Shown: positions 10,633 to 21,638 of the stretch, in pieces
Layout of the letters: each line of letters opens with the position of its first letter
Numbering within the stretch: position 1 is the first letter of the stretch
Origin: Leptodontidium sp. MPI-SDFR-AT-0119
Taxonomy: Eukaryota > Ascomycota > Leotiomycetes > Helotiales > Leptodontidiaceae
Length of the DNA stretch: 64,000 nt
NCBI GenBank assembly: GCA_020726505.1
Contig: JAHLEZ010000005.1
Coordinates: 2,604,001 to 2,668,000, forward strand
Reading direction: 5' to 3'
The notes under the pieces: model-generated
What the model saw: the letters and a program-made list of their open reading frames with translations, nothing else
Databases searched by the model: none
What the model was told of the DNA's origin: nothing
Made by a program: the position numbers and the translations under genes

Positions 10633-11424
10633 TCAGAATGCAGGATAAACCTGAACCTTCTTCAATACTTCTTCAGCGAAAGGTTTAGCACTAGCCGGGT
10701 TCTGTCCTGTCACTAGCCGCTTGGTTGTGCTAACAATGACATGGGGTTCCCATGCCTCGGCGGACTTCTCATACAATCCACCACTCGCAACATTCAGGGC
10801 ATCCTCGAGATGGAACGGCATATCCTTCTCCCGATCCACGGCAATTTCCTCGACATCGCTGAATCCCGTGATCCTCTCTCCTGCAATGAGCAAGGTTCCG
10901 TCTGGAAGCTTGGCCTTGAGAAGGGCGGCTGCACCGTGGCAGACAGCCGATACGATGCGATCTGCCTCGTAGAATTCTTGGATAAGCTTGGCGGAGATCG
11001 GGTTATCGGAAAGATCAAACATGGCTTTTACATATCAGCTAGAGGACTTCTCAGAGCGGATCGGCACAACTCACGTCCGAAACCACCGACGTAGAGAATT
11101 GCAGTGAAGTCTTTGGCTTTGCCTAGGAAGGATTCGAGCTTCTCGGTTTCGAGCCATAGCTTAGACTTGGTGGCTGCGAATTCCACGCAATATGCATCGT
11201 CTTTGAACAGCTCGAGGGAGATAGGGTCAAGGATTGTTGGACCGCCTTTTGGAGAGGCAATGACGAGGTCACAGTGTGGTGAGAGGACCTCGTAGGGGTG
11301 TGCCAACTCAGGCTACGAGAATCCTAGTTAGAGACTCATCTGACTCGTTGGGAGAATTGGTTCATACCAAGTACCATCCTGCGGAATGGGAAGACACGAT
11401 TGTCAAGATCCTTGGCTTGGACAT
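10633..11424 (-). CDS. DJ-1/PfpI family protein, Hsp31-like
   Basis: Exons 11424-11368, 11312-11075 and 11024-10633 join to 228 codons plus stop; introns are 55 and 50 nt with GTATGA and GTGAGT donors. The protein starts MSKPRILTIVSSHSAGWYL, continues PELAHPYEVLSPHCDLVIAS, has YVGGFGPMFDL across the second junction and the nucleophile elbow AVCHGAAAL with the catalytic Cys. Length and motifs fit Hsp31-type class I glutamine-amidotransferase-like proteins, which act in the cytosol as glyoxalase III/deglycase-type or chaperone proteins under stress. The usual VCHGPAAL has Ala instead of Pro here. The gene looks intact although it lies between two decayed regions. Substrate is not known from sequence. 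Confidence 0.9.
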
Positions 11425-12472
11425 ATTTGTTAAAGTTGGAAGTTTTGAGGGGATTGGGGATGATCACAGAAGTGTAGCTCGAAGCGGAAAGATTGATTTG
11501 TTGTCAAATTTATCTTTTCAGTGGTAGTCCGAAGATTTATATCAATCCTCACATCGTGGAGGGGAGCTCTCAACAGCGCTTGATCCGAAAGCTACCCCTC
11601 TATTTTCATCAGCGAAGAGTCCAGATCCCCTCAGTTAATCAAGTTTACACATTTCATGACAAAGCTCACTGCATACCTTGTTTCCACGGCTTCCAATAAT
11701 TGAAGAAGCTCGGGTTACACCGAGTCTTTAAGCAGAATAATGCATTCTAGTTTGGCATTTCAGCAATATCGTGAGACCTAGTCAGATTGCGGTTGGCTTA
11801 GCAGTACGACGAATGAAAAGAGAATGACATATCCTCGGTGAGATCTACGTCGAGAGTGGGGCGTGCTGACTGCATGGGCTGAACTCGCTTAGCTCGGTTG
11901 CGTCGCTATTGTGTTTGGCTGGATGCTGGGCATGGATAGTTTCACGACAAGCTTGTGTATTCGGACACAGATAATTGTCAGGGCAAGAACAAGCTTTAAG
12001 AAGGGACGAGTGGAGGGGCCGCGTTGCTGTGCGGATGACTCAGACTTGTGATACAGAAAAAGGAAAGTTGAGTGAGACCATTCTATTAGGAGTTCGGGCC
12101 CGAGATATGTTGACCCATGGGAACAAAATGCATCGCTTTGTCCAAGCCCCCCAACCTTGTTATGTTGTAGATTTGTAAGCAAGCTGCATCTCACAAGCTG
12201 CCATCATTTGGAGTGTTACATGTTATCAGATCGTCGATTATGTTCTATATGCTCTGCAAGTCAGCAGAATGCGTTAAGCCAAGACCGACAGATAGAGAAC
12301 CTGTCTCACCCTTGATCAACATCAATATATCTAGCAAAAGTTGAAATCGGACTTCTCGTGGACAAACTGGCAAACTTATTCCCATACAAACACTTGCAGG
12401 TCATCAAAGCCTTCTCAAAACACAAGCTCCCAGATCGCTATTTTTCAATTCGCTCATCCTTTACTTCTGAAA
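11425..12472. other. Intergenic, divergent promoter region
   Basis: Lies between the minus-strand DJ-1 gene and the plus-strand alcohol dehydrogenase, so holds both promoters. No ORF with recognisable content. Confidence 0.5.
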
Positions 12473-13542
12473 ATGGTTTCATTCACAGTCTTCAAAGGCT
12501 CCAAAGATGGCAAAATCGTCAAATCCAGCTCAACGCGAGAAATAGGCCCCGATGAAGCCCTCGTCAAGATAACGCACTCTGGAGTCTGCGGAACAGACAT
12601 TCACTTCCTGTACACAGACATGGCACTCGGCCACGAAGGAGCAGGAATAGTCGAAGTAAGCAAGCCAGCTGAATCATCCAGCAAGCTTTCACCAGACCCT
12701 CGAGTATCTTACGTTACTAACACAAATGAACCAACCAGAAAATTGGCCAAGATGTTAAGAATCTTGCAATCGGCGACCATGTTGGCTGGGGTTGGGTGCA
12801 TGCCACGTGTGGAGATTGCGAGCAGTGCTTGACTGGCAAAGAGAATCTCTGTCTGGAGAGCAAAGCCTATGGTACTGCCGACTTGGACCAAGGATCGTTT
12901 GGCACGTATGGGGTATGGAAAGCGGGCTTCCTATTCAAGATCCCCGAGTCTATGGCATTGAAAGATGCAGCGCCGCTCATGTGCGGAGGTGCGACAGTAT
13001 TTCATGCCATGCGCGATGTGCGATCAACTGACCGCGTGGGGGTGATTGGGGTTGGAGGATTGGGGCATCTGGCTGTGCAGTTTGCAGGAAAGATGGGGTG
13101 TGATGTTGTCGTGTTCTCCAGTACGGACGACAAAAAAGCCGAGGCCGAGAAGCTAGGAGCTAAACAGTTCGTGGCTATGAAGGGGAAAGATCATTTGGAA
13201 ATCGGGAGATTGATTGATCATCTATTTGTTACGACCAGCCAGCCTCCCAAGTGGGAAGTGTTCTTGCCTTTGATGGCGCCGAGGGGAACGATTTACCCTA
13301 TCACGGTGAATGGAGGAGATATAAGTGTCCCGTATAAGGTGTTGATGGATCTGGAGATGAGAGTTCAGGGAAGTGTTGTGAGTCCAAGACAGACCCATAG
13401 GAAGATGATTGAGTTTGCGGCTTTGCATGGGATTAAACCTATTATTGAAGAGTTTCCTATGGATGCCGAGGGGATTGAGAAGGCGATGACAAGGCTGGGC
13501 TCGGGTAAGATGAGGTACAGAGGTGTTCTTATTGTCGAGTAG
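12473..13542 (+). CDS. Zinc-dependent medium-chain alcohol dehydrogenase
   Basis: Exons 12473-12655 and 12739-13542 (83-nt intron, GTAAGC donor) give 328 aa. Catalytic-zinc block SGVCGTDIH followed by LGHEGAG; structural-zinc block with four Cys in CGDCEQCLTGKENLC; Rossmann NAD(P)-binding loop GVIGVGGLGHLAVQFA. The pattern matches the cinnamyl-alcohol/ADH6-like subfamily that reduces aldehydes with NADPH in the cytosol, though the exact substrate cannot be told. Length is slightly below the usual 340-360 aa. The start was chosen at MVSFTVFKGS; a longer open frame upstream (to 12341) lacks family similarity. Confidence 0.88.
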
Positions 13543-14324
13543 GAGAATTTCGGGCGAGCTACGGGATCAGGGCTCAAGTCAGATCATCGGAACAGTCGAA
13601 CTAAAGCTTCGAGTGACTATATAGTTTTATTGCAATTCATCTGATGTTTTCGCAATTTATGTACTAGGTAGGGATTGACTTTATCGGACGCTATAGCTAG
13701 ATTAAAACACACTCTAGAAGACTTAATTAAAACTCGTGGAAATTTCTCTTTTAGAGATCCGAAGGCATTCTCTTTTCTCGGTTTTCTGGCACCTGAGTTG
13801 GAGCCAGGAGCTTGCCCAGCTATGATGAGGATAGAGCACGATGAACTCGTTTCACAACCTCAAAGCATTTGATTGTTCCTTCGATTGAATTCTTCGTCAT
13901 TTACTATACCGAAGCTTATATTCTCGAATTTTGCCTGGTGTTCTTCCTCGGCATGCGGGGTAGCTGCGGGTTGATTACTTCGGACTTTAGCGAGGTCAGT
14001 GTTTACATACAATTGCCCCACGTTTGGGCCCCAAAACAAATCCCAGGAGAAAGCTCGAACTGCCACTTTCAAGTAATTCCGTACGGTGGTAGCTAATTAT
14101 CCATCTCTCATGTGCTACTTCCCCCCAGAGCACATCTTGGTCTGTTGGATGCACGTGATGTCCTGAACCAGCCTACTCAGCAGTCGCACTACATCCCCGC
14201 CTTCATCTTGTCACAAGCATCTCCCCTGACTGTTCTGTCGCTCCTTTATCCGACTAATTGGTCGCATAATCTCGGTGCTCACTCTACGAAGCTACGGTGC
14301 CGCACGTACAATGCGGCGTAAATT
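13543..14324. other. Intergenic, no gene seen
   Basis: Several short overlapping frames (for example 13675-13872) without recognised domains. Confidence 0.45.
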
Positions 14325-15023
14325 ATGGTACATGATCTCCACAAGAAGCTTTTCTGCACCCACTGTAAGCCTCAAACTCCAAGCCTCATCAAAATTATCT
14401 ATCGCGTGACGTTTCGACTGTCGTGGCTCAAAAAATTCTCGTGGCCACTCGTTTCCCCAGCTTTAATCACACTAGATTCACTCGATTTCCTGATGTCACG
14501 GTGCAAGAGATGGTTCAACCGGACTCATACTGGTCCAAAGCCCCTGGGATTAGATGATCTGGGGTATATTGCGGCGGAGGGACAAGAAACCATACCAAAT
14601 GCTGTTCACGAAAGCAACTGGGATTTGCTGAAGCGTGACAGCCAGTTCAACGCCAGAACAGAATGTAAAATGGATAAGCATATACTTCTTTTTATCATGG
14701 GATCGTCTGGTGTTGGGAAGAAAACGCTATTGAAAAGTGTTTGTGTACACGTATTCTACAATCAAAGTCGGCCTAAGATTTTAATTCTTGCTTGGTGTAG
14801 ATACTTTATGGCGATATGGCTGGTGGAGCGAACTGGCAATCTCAATATGATGGAAGATGAGGTCCTAAGATACTGTTGCGATGGCTACATCTACAGTCTG
14901 AAGATTATCTTCGTCACTGATCCCGAAGCTTCAATTCCTGGAAGTTTGTCTAGATATGATCGGTTTGGGCTATACTTGCTTACGATGTCAGCTCTCATGC
15001 ATCGCTGGACTTCGTCTCTATGA
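14325..15023 (+). pseudogene. Fragment with a P-loop, unrecognised
   Basis: A 232-codon open frame contains a Walker A-like motif (LFIMGSSGVGKKTLLKSV, around residue 123) after a low-quality N-terminal part. No Walker B or other NTPase motif could be assigned, and the surrounding frames look broken. It may be the remnant of an NTPase associated with HET-type loci; that is a guess from context only. Confidence 0.3.
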
Positions 15024-16218
15024 TCTACGAAAGTATTGCCCACCGAGGCAATTCGCCAACAATTGCGGTTCCAACTGCAACTCTCGGCTTGAAGGTCCGG
15101 ATCTAGGAGACAATCGTATTCTCAATAATCCAGGCTGGATGTACAAATAAGTTGGTGCTTGTTGATAGCTGGCGAGAAGCGACTCGCCACTGAGATTAAG
15201 CGAGACGTTGTGCGTGCTTCACTTCCAGATTGCACCGAGTCCAATCTCCAAGCCGAATTCAAGCGACCCTAGAATTTCCATTCGTCAGTGCTCGAAGACG
15301 AATAACTGTTTATTGATACAGAGATCCTGGTTTCACTACAGAACACGACCTGGCTTTGTTCGAGAACCCAAGCTGCATAACATATCAAGACATATGAATG
15401 GATGGCCCTTTGTTTTAAATAAGCCGCAGATTGAATCAAGACTGAGTAATTACTACAAAATTAACGAGTTCAATTGATATTATCATGGCCAGACCGAACT
15501 CTCCAGAACGGCCCATTCACTTCCAGAACGGATTCTCCGGAACGAATGTCAAGAGTAAAAAGTTGGCTAAAAAGCAGTATTGAGAAGACAGGGTATTTTC
15601 CGCAAACGCCACCTCATTAACTAGTCCCCAAGAGCAAATAATAGACCATGAATTCATAAAGCAGTCATCAAGGCAACAAAGCCGGATATACTTCCCACTG
15701 TCTGCTCGTTAAGAGTGCGATTCCAGCCTCTCTGCAAATAGAAAGTCCCCATACTTTCCACAACAGCGCATGTTCGCTGTGTTTTCCCATGCTCCTTTCC
15801 AACCTAACATATCCCAGGTGGAGTTTGGTGAAACTGGGCTGGAAAGAGGCACCTTCTCGAATGTCTCCCGGCTTCGGAAGGCGTCCTCTTCGTGCCCTCT
15901 TCACTTCAACGATGAAGGGCTCGTCTCGATGTCTTGTCCAGTACCAGGCGTTGCGTGTCATTGTCTTTGAAGATATGTGGTGGCATCGTCGTTGGTCTCG
16001 CAAGCCTGCGCAGTAGTAAATGGCTCCTCGCAACTTCATCATTTGCACATCAATTTGTGTATCAAGTTCCACTCTTCCAATCAGCCGAACTCGCCATCCC
16101 CATATCCAGATGCTCGCAGCCAAAATATTTTCTCGTATCCGATACCAAAATGTCCACCTGTATCATCACGCCATTCCTCTCTGCCCATCCACTTGGCCCG
16201 AGCCCCAGTCCTTCCGAT
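15024..16218. other. Intergenic, no gene supported
   Basis: A 151-codon minus-strand frame (16123-15668) has no recognised domain and overlaps equally long frames on the other strand. The 9-mer ccagaacgg is repeated near 15505 and 15523. Confidence 0.4.
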
Positions 16219-16599
16219 TCAGCAATTCATCCTCGAAGCCCACGGACTCATATTAACCTCCCTCGCCTTCTTAGCCTTCTTGGCTTCCTCTTTCGCCTCT
16301 TTCTCGGCTTGTTTCTTAGCTTTCTCTAAGAACTCTTTATAATCCTTACTTGCATCCTCCGTACCATCTTCCTCCTCTTCCTCTACCTCTTTAACCACCC
16401 CTTCTTCCCGATCTTGTGAATGGTATATCTCAGATGGCACCGCACCAGGCGATAATGGGGGAGAAATGACGACTTCGGGGATCTTTGAGCATGCGGTGGG
16501 GTGGTTGGAGGAGGACGAGGAGAGCATGCGTGTTATTGTTGAGGGCTTGGTGCTTTTGGAGGAGGACTTGGAGCGCGAGCGGAGGGATTTGAAGAACAT
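16219..16599 (-). CDS. Small charged protein, unknown function
   Basis: Single exon of 126 codons plus stop from ATG 16599. The N-terminus is basic and Ser-rich (MFFKSLRSRSKSSSKSTK), the middle is acidic (KEVEEEEEDGTEDASKDY) and the C-terminal part is an Ala/Lys/Glu helix (KKQAEKEAKEEAKKAKKA) ending in REVNMSPWASRMNC. The biased but ordered composition and a clean ATG-to-stop frame favour a real gene. The strongly helical tail suggests a coiled coil; location and role are unknown. Confidence 0.55.
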   Translation of the reverse strand: MFFKSLRSRSKSSSKSTKPSTITRMLSSSSSNHPTACSKIPEVVISPPLSPGAVPSEIYHSQDREEGVVKEVEEEEEDGTEDASKDYKEFLEKAKKQAEKEAKEEAKKAKKAREVNMSPWASRMNC

Positions 16600-17929
16600 C
16601 TTGGGTGCGGATTAAAAGTAGTTGGTGGAAGATATTTTTATTGTTTGAAGTTTCGAGGATTAGTTGGAGTTTGGAGTCGTCGATGAAGTGGATGCTTGGT
16701 CGCGTGCTTGACGCTTGAACGGTTGGTGGGATTGTGGTTACAGTTGGAGTCGAGGCAAGCGACGATGGTAGTTGTTCTGTTTGTGAAGGAATGGAGATTG
16801 GCTGGATTAGGTAAATGATGAGATATTGGAGAGGTCAATCCAGTTGCCGCATTCGAAATCCAATTCTTTGTTCATTGATTGTTGTCTCTGACGTTCGTTA
16901 GGTCGAATTCCCGGCGCAATCCACCACGACAGCGATAAGACAAAGACGTATTCAGCGAGGCTACAATCCTCACCAGTATATCTTTCTCAGCCTTGCCTTG
17001 GCAGGTTGAATGTCGAGTATGGAATAGCTTCAATGACGTGCTCTGGAAGACGACCGATTGATTGATGGCCCTGACATAAGATGAGATGAGATGAGACGAA
17101 GAGAAAAAGTAAATCTGGGGGGCAAGGAAGACGAACAGAAGGGACCAGGGTCTTTATTGCTGATCCCCACTGTGTCTGGCCCGTCCACTTGTCGAATGAC
17201 AGGCCACAACAGTTGAGGTGGGGTGATGGGTTACGCTTTCGGGATGGTGGCGCGGAGCTGAAAGATTGATTGGGAGAGGGGAAAGGATTTTCTTTTTCCG
17301 CTTGGCTTTTGTGATTTGTGCGCTGAAGTGACGTGTGGCAAAAAAATGTGAAGAATGAGAGAAACTTGTTTTTCATCTGAGTCGTTGGGACGTTGAAATA
17401 AGGGGATCTGAGACTTTGAGAGAGGAGGCTTCAAAAACTGGTTTCTGAGGAGGGGCAGAGATGGAGGTCTAGATTTCTGACTGGATGGATGCACGGGGAT
17501 GGAGCAAAGAGGGGGCGGGTGATGATAAGCAGAACTTATCGTTGGTGCGTTTGGCGGGGCGGTTACGCGAAATCGTATGCGATTACCTAAGTCCTGTTGA
17601 TAAGTGCGCCGCGCCTTCGAGGGGCCGCATCTCGAGCACCGCCGGCTTAAATTTTATAATAACGGCACCGTTAGAACCGCGCGCGCGCGGCCGTCAAAAT
17701 GGGCCTGTAGGCGAGCGATTTGGACAGGTAGTTGCCGAGATATTAAGAGGCAAAAGTCACGTGATATCAAGAGAGGTACAAGACCGAGGGCACTCGCGAC
17801 ACGCAATATAAGGGTCTATAAAAGAGGTAGATTTTAAGTAGAAAGAAGTCCTAGCTAGCTACTATAGCCCTTTCGTTAACTGCTTACCGCGCGAAGCGCC
17901 GCCCCGCCGCCCCTAGAGCCCCCCGCGGC
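16600..17929. other. Intergenic, base composition step
   Basis: Contains a gatga microsatellite near 17083 and, from about 17500, a sharp rise in GC. GATAAG motifs in both orientations occur at 17524, 17535 and 17599. No gene supported. Confidence 0.5.
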
Positions 17930-20353
17930 CTCGCCTACTCTGTTTACCCTGCCCCCTCCCCTTCCCTCGCAGGCTCGGGCCCTCCTGGCCCTCCTAGCCT
18001 TCCTGGCGGCGCTGGCGGCGTTGGCGTAACTCATCCACGAGCTGGTTCAGGCTCCGGCCGGCGCGTAGCTGCTCGAGCTCGACGACGGCCTCCTCCTCGG
18101 TCCTCCCCCGCGCTATACAGGCGCGGACCGCGTCCTAGATAACCTTACGCCGACAGAACTAGACCTTAATTGTATTCCCTAGCCGCCAGCAGCTCCCCCA
18201 GCGCTCTTCGAGCTCCCTAATCGCCACCTGGCCCGGTAGCCCGTCTCGCCACTCTCGCCAGGCGTCCTTAACTGTAAAGACTCGAGCCAGGGCTGTCACG
18301 GCTGGCAAGCCTGGCTCGATGAGAGGCGCGAGAGGGAGAGGCGTAGGCGTAGGCGTAGAGACGGGCACTGTTACTGTGTCCGCTGTTAGTATCCCCGGCC
18401 CTGTGCCTAAGTAGCTCGTGACTGAGGTTATCGTCGTAGTAATTGGGACTTGGCCTTGTACGAGGGCATCGAGGCTGCTTTGCAGAGCCTGCAGTCGGTC
18501 CTCGAGCCGGCCCTCAAGCCGGCCGACGAGCCGCTGTGTACTCTAGAGGATCGCCTCGCGCGCGCTCTCGAGGACACTACTCAGCTCGGGCAGCGCGCGC
18601 TCGAGGAGTAGGCTCCGTGGCTCGCTCGGCCCTGTAACGTCGGCCTGGACGAGTAAGGCGAACTCGTCCCAATCTGGCCCGTAGAAAGGGGCGTAAGCGA
18701 AAAACGGCAGCGCGGGGTAGCGAGGCTGTAAGACAGCGAGGTCTTGTAAGAGGACGACGCAGAGGCGCCGTAGGAGCTTAAGGAACCCGTCGCCAGCGAG
18801 GTCATCTTCGTCGAGGCCGCCCTGCGCCTAGGTACACCGGCGCGCGCGCGCCTCAAAGTGGGCCTCCCACTCCTCGAGCCAGGGCCAGAGCTGCTTCTGG
18901 AGGGCGTACGGCGGCTCGTGGGCAGCACGCGCGAGGAAGTAGTCGCCAGTAGACGTTGAAAAGCCGGCGACGATACGCATAAACTGCCGCGGTAAGTGTG
19001 TAAGGTAAGCCTGGCAAAGGACGCTCTAGTTCCAGCGGCCAGCTTGCGAGATCTGCGCGAGCGAGCTGCCGTGCGTTTCTGCGCTCTGCGCGCCTACACG
19101 CCGCGGCAGGTGCGTCTTCTTCGTCAAGACGACCCCGGCTGCGCCAAAGACACGCCACGTCTCTTGAAGCTACGTCGGGTACGAGAGCTCTTACTCACAG
19201 TCCTAGCCAACGAGCACTTTGATTCAGTACTAGTCGCTCCGCTGGCGGAAAGAGAGCGGCGCCTCGCCAGCGATATGCCAGCGCCAGAAAAGGAGCTGTG
19301 CGAGGGCGCCCTGCGTACAGAATAACAGGTCCTTATGTCGAAGGGAGCCCATGAACTCCTTCTTCGCTGTCTTATTTAGCTTGCCGTCTCGCAAGAGAGT
19401 GACGAGGCAGCTACACGGCGTCGGGCCCTCTGTTAGCGGGTAATCGAGCAGAGAGAGGTCTACTAACTCCATCTTCCGCCGGTTTTCGCCACGCAAGAGG
19501 TAGTAGTGCCCGAGGAGCAAGTCGAGCCTCGTTCGCAAGTTCTGCGGCATAAGCGCGGCTCCAGAGAGTAAGACGTCTTGAATCCGCAGCCACTCTTCGG
19601 GCGAGTAGCCGGCCTAGATCCCGTCATTGCCTCAGTCCTTAAAGGTCTCCCGATCAAGCTTGCCACGCTGGCGCGCCCGCTACTCGAGGAAGCCCCGGAC
19701 AGCTACCGTGAGCGACCTGTAGTCGCCAGAGCTCGATTACAGCAGCAATATACGCGTCAACTGTCCCTTTCGTAAGTAACGAGCCCTCGCCGCTACTACT
19801 ACTGCTGCCTCTACTACTGCTGTCGCCAGTCGTACCCGGCTCTCGAGCGAAGGCCTCCGGGAGCACGTAGCCCTCGCGGTCCTCCGCCAGCAGCTCTGCG
19901 ATCTCCGCGAGCGGGACCTCGAGGGTCTGGGCGAGGCTCTTGGCCTCGAGCAGCGCTGCCGCCTCCTGGTCATAGTCACCCGCCCCCTTCCTCTTCTGCT
20001 GCTGCTTCTTCGTCGACGGCTTGCCGGCTGGCTTGACGCGCCGGAGGAGGACGTCCTCCTTTAGCCAGGCGGCTAGTTTGTCTGGGGTCACGAGCTCGCC
20101 GTCTGGCCAAGTATAGAACGAGCCGTCCTGCGCGAGCCGCGGCTTGCTACACCAGTTCTAAAGAGCGGCTCTGTTAGCTAGCTAGCTACATATATACACA
20201 CGAGGGGGAGGGAGGGGGACGTGCCTTCCACTCCTACTGCTTCGACCGGTAGCTGCGTGCCGTATTGTCCGGCTGCTCGTCCTTCTTCGCCTTCAGGCCA
20301 GCGCGGCGGGCCTCCTGCGCGCGCGTCGTCGCGGCGGCGTACGAATCGTCCAT
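17930..20353 (-). pseudogene. Crypton-type Ndc10-like / GCR1_C protein, decayed
   Basis: Starts at ATG 20353 (MDDSYAAATTRAQEARRAGL). A 67-nt intron (20224-20158, GC-AG) links EWK to NWCSKPRLAQDGSFYTWPDG. Then follow KEDVLLRRVKPAGK, LLLGHYYLLRGENRRKMEL, KEFMGSLRHKDLL, FWRWHIAGEAP, KKTHLPRRVGAQSAETHG, QISQAGRWN, LPRQFMRIVAGFS and a C-terminal GCR1_C-type block (RELEERWGSCWR). This matches the CBF3/Ndc10 domain 2 plus GCR1_C proteins of fungi, related to Crypton tyrosine recombinases. About 14 in-frame TAG/TGA/TAA codons replace Gln, Trp or Arg, and a small deletion shifts the frame near 19715. The protein would have been a nuclear DNA-binding recombinase-like factor; it is not expressible now. 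Confidence 0.8.
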
Positions 20354-21638
20354 GGCTGTCGTCCGTCTCTGTCTCGGGGTTGCGGTGTTTGGCAGTTTGT
20401 TGACACACGGGGACGCGAGGGGGAGAGGTGATAAGTAGCACGCGCAGTCCCCGCGCCGCTTATCATAAGGCGCGCACGCGATTTCACGGCGCGCCGCCCG
20501 CGGCCGGTAAGCAGGTCACGGGACCCAAGCGAGGGGGGCGCGCGGTGTCGCGGGTTGCGGCGCAACTGCGCGGGCCCCCGATAAGCCTTTTAGTGCATTT
20601 AGGGTGGGAGACAAGGGAGTAGTGGCGAACTAGATTTTGAAGTTGGTTCGAATGAACAGAATAATATACGAAAATAATAGGAAAGACTTTTGACCAAGCA
20701 TTAGAGAGACAGTTTATTTACGGCGACAGGAAGTGGTGACTGATGGATAGAAGCATGTAGAGCGAAGAACAAACAAGCAGTCAAGGCTCTTTACAAGTCA
20801 AAAGAACGAAATGTCAAGGCAAAAGAGAATCTCAATTCTCCTAAAGGCTTCGCAAATCCAAAATTCAAGTAGGAATTCATGACTTGCTAGGGAAAAGAAA
20901 GATCGCTTCTGGAAATATGAATAAAGCCCCGTCTCAAACTCGGCTACGGCATGGAGTATCAAAAGTGCACTTCACACTTCGTATTCTCTATTTCCACCGA
21001 CACTTGATTCGATCAAATATTCCGCCAAATGCTACCCTGTTCTGCACGGTATTCCAGTCCAGCAAGCCTCAGAAGGACATCGGGACCTGCCTTAAAAAAT
21101 AAAGATTTGCTTGGTACCTGATCCAGGACTTGAATTCAGGACCTGATGGTGACGCTCCGCTGGCCCTCCGGTGGCCACTGCCATGGAGGCTGGTTAGAGA
21201 GTTATATATATCCAGACTGAGACAGCGCAGTTTTAGTCTTTTGTCTCCATTATATCCTCATCATCCATTCATTGAAATTTTCGAATGTACTTACTGCATT
21301 GTAAGCGAAGTCCACAACCCGCTGTCACATCCAATCACCACTTCCAACCCGCCCAAGAGGTTGGCAATCGATAGATCACCCACCCCTGAACCCAGCACCG
21401 AGCACTGCATATGCCTATCCCAGGCTGCCCAGCCCCATCTCAGCTCCAAACTTCAAGCCCATTTTGAACTGGAAAATGGGTGGGCGGAAAGCTTTCGAAT
21501 CCAAGACACCTACCTGCACCTTACCCGTCATGTCTTAACGTCGAGGCGTCAGTAGCTTCACTTCACTTCCAACTTCACGACATCAATCATGTCGTTTATA
21601 TCTTCAACTCTAAGCTATACCCCACTACCCCTCTCGCG
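20354..21638. other. Intergenic: end of GC-rich element and CSC1 promoter
   Basis: GC-rich until about 20600, then abruptly AT-rich. GATAAG motifs at 20430, 20459 (inverted) and 20580. A TATA-like tatatata lies near 21203. No gene supported. Confidence 0.5.

Noticed and set aside
15668..16123. 151-codon minus-strand frame
   Set aside because: No domain; equally long frames on the other strand over the same bases.
18443..20622. Many long Arg/Ala-rich frames on both strands in the GC-rich island
   Set aside because: GC-rich DNA has few stop codons; only the broken Ndc10/GCR1_C frame shows family motifs.
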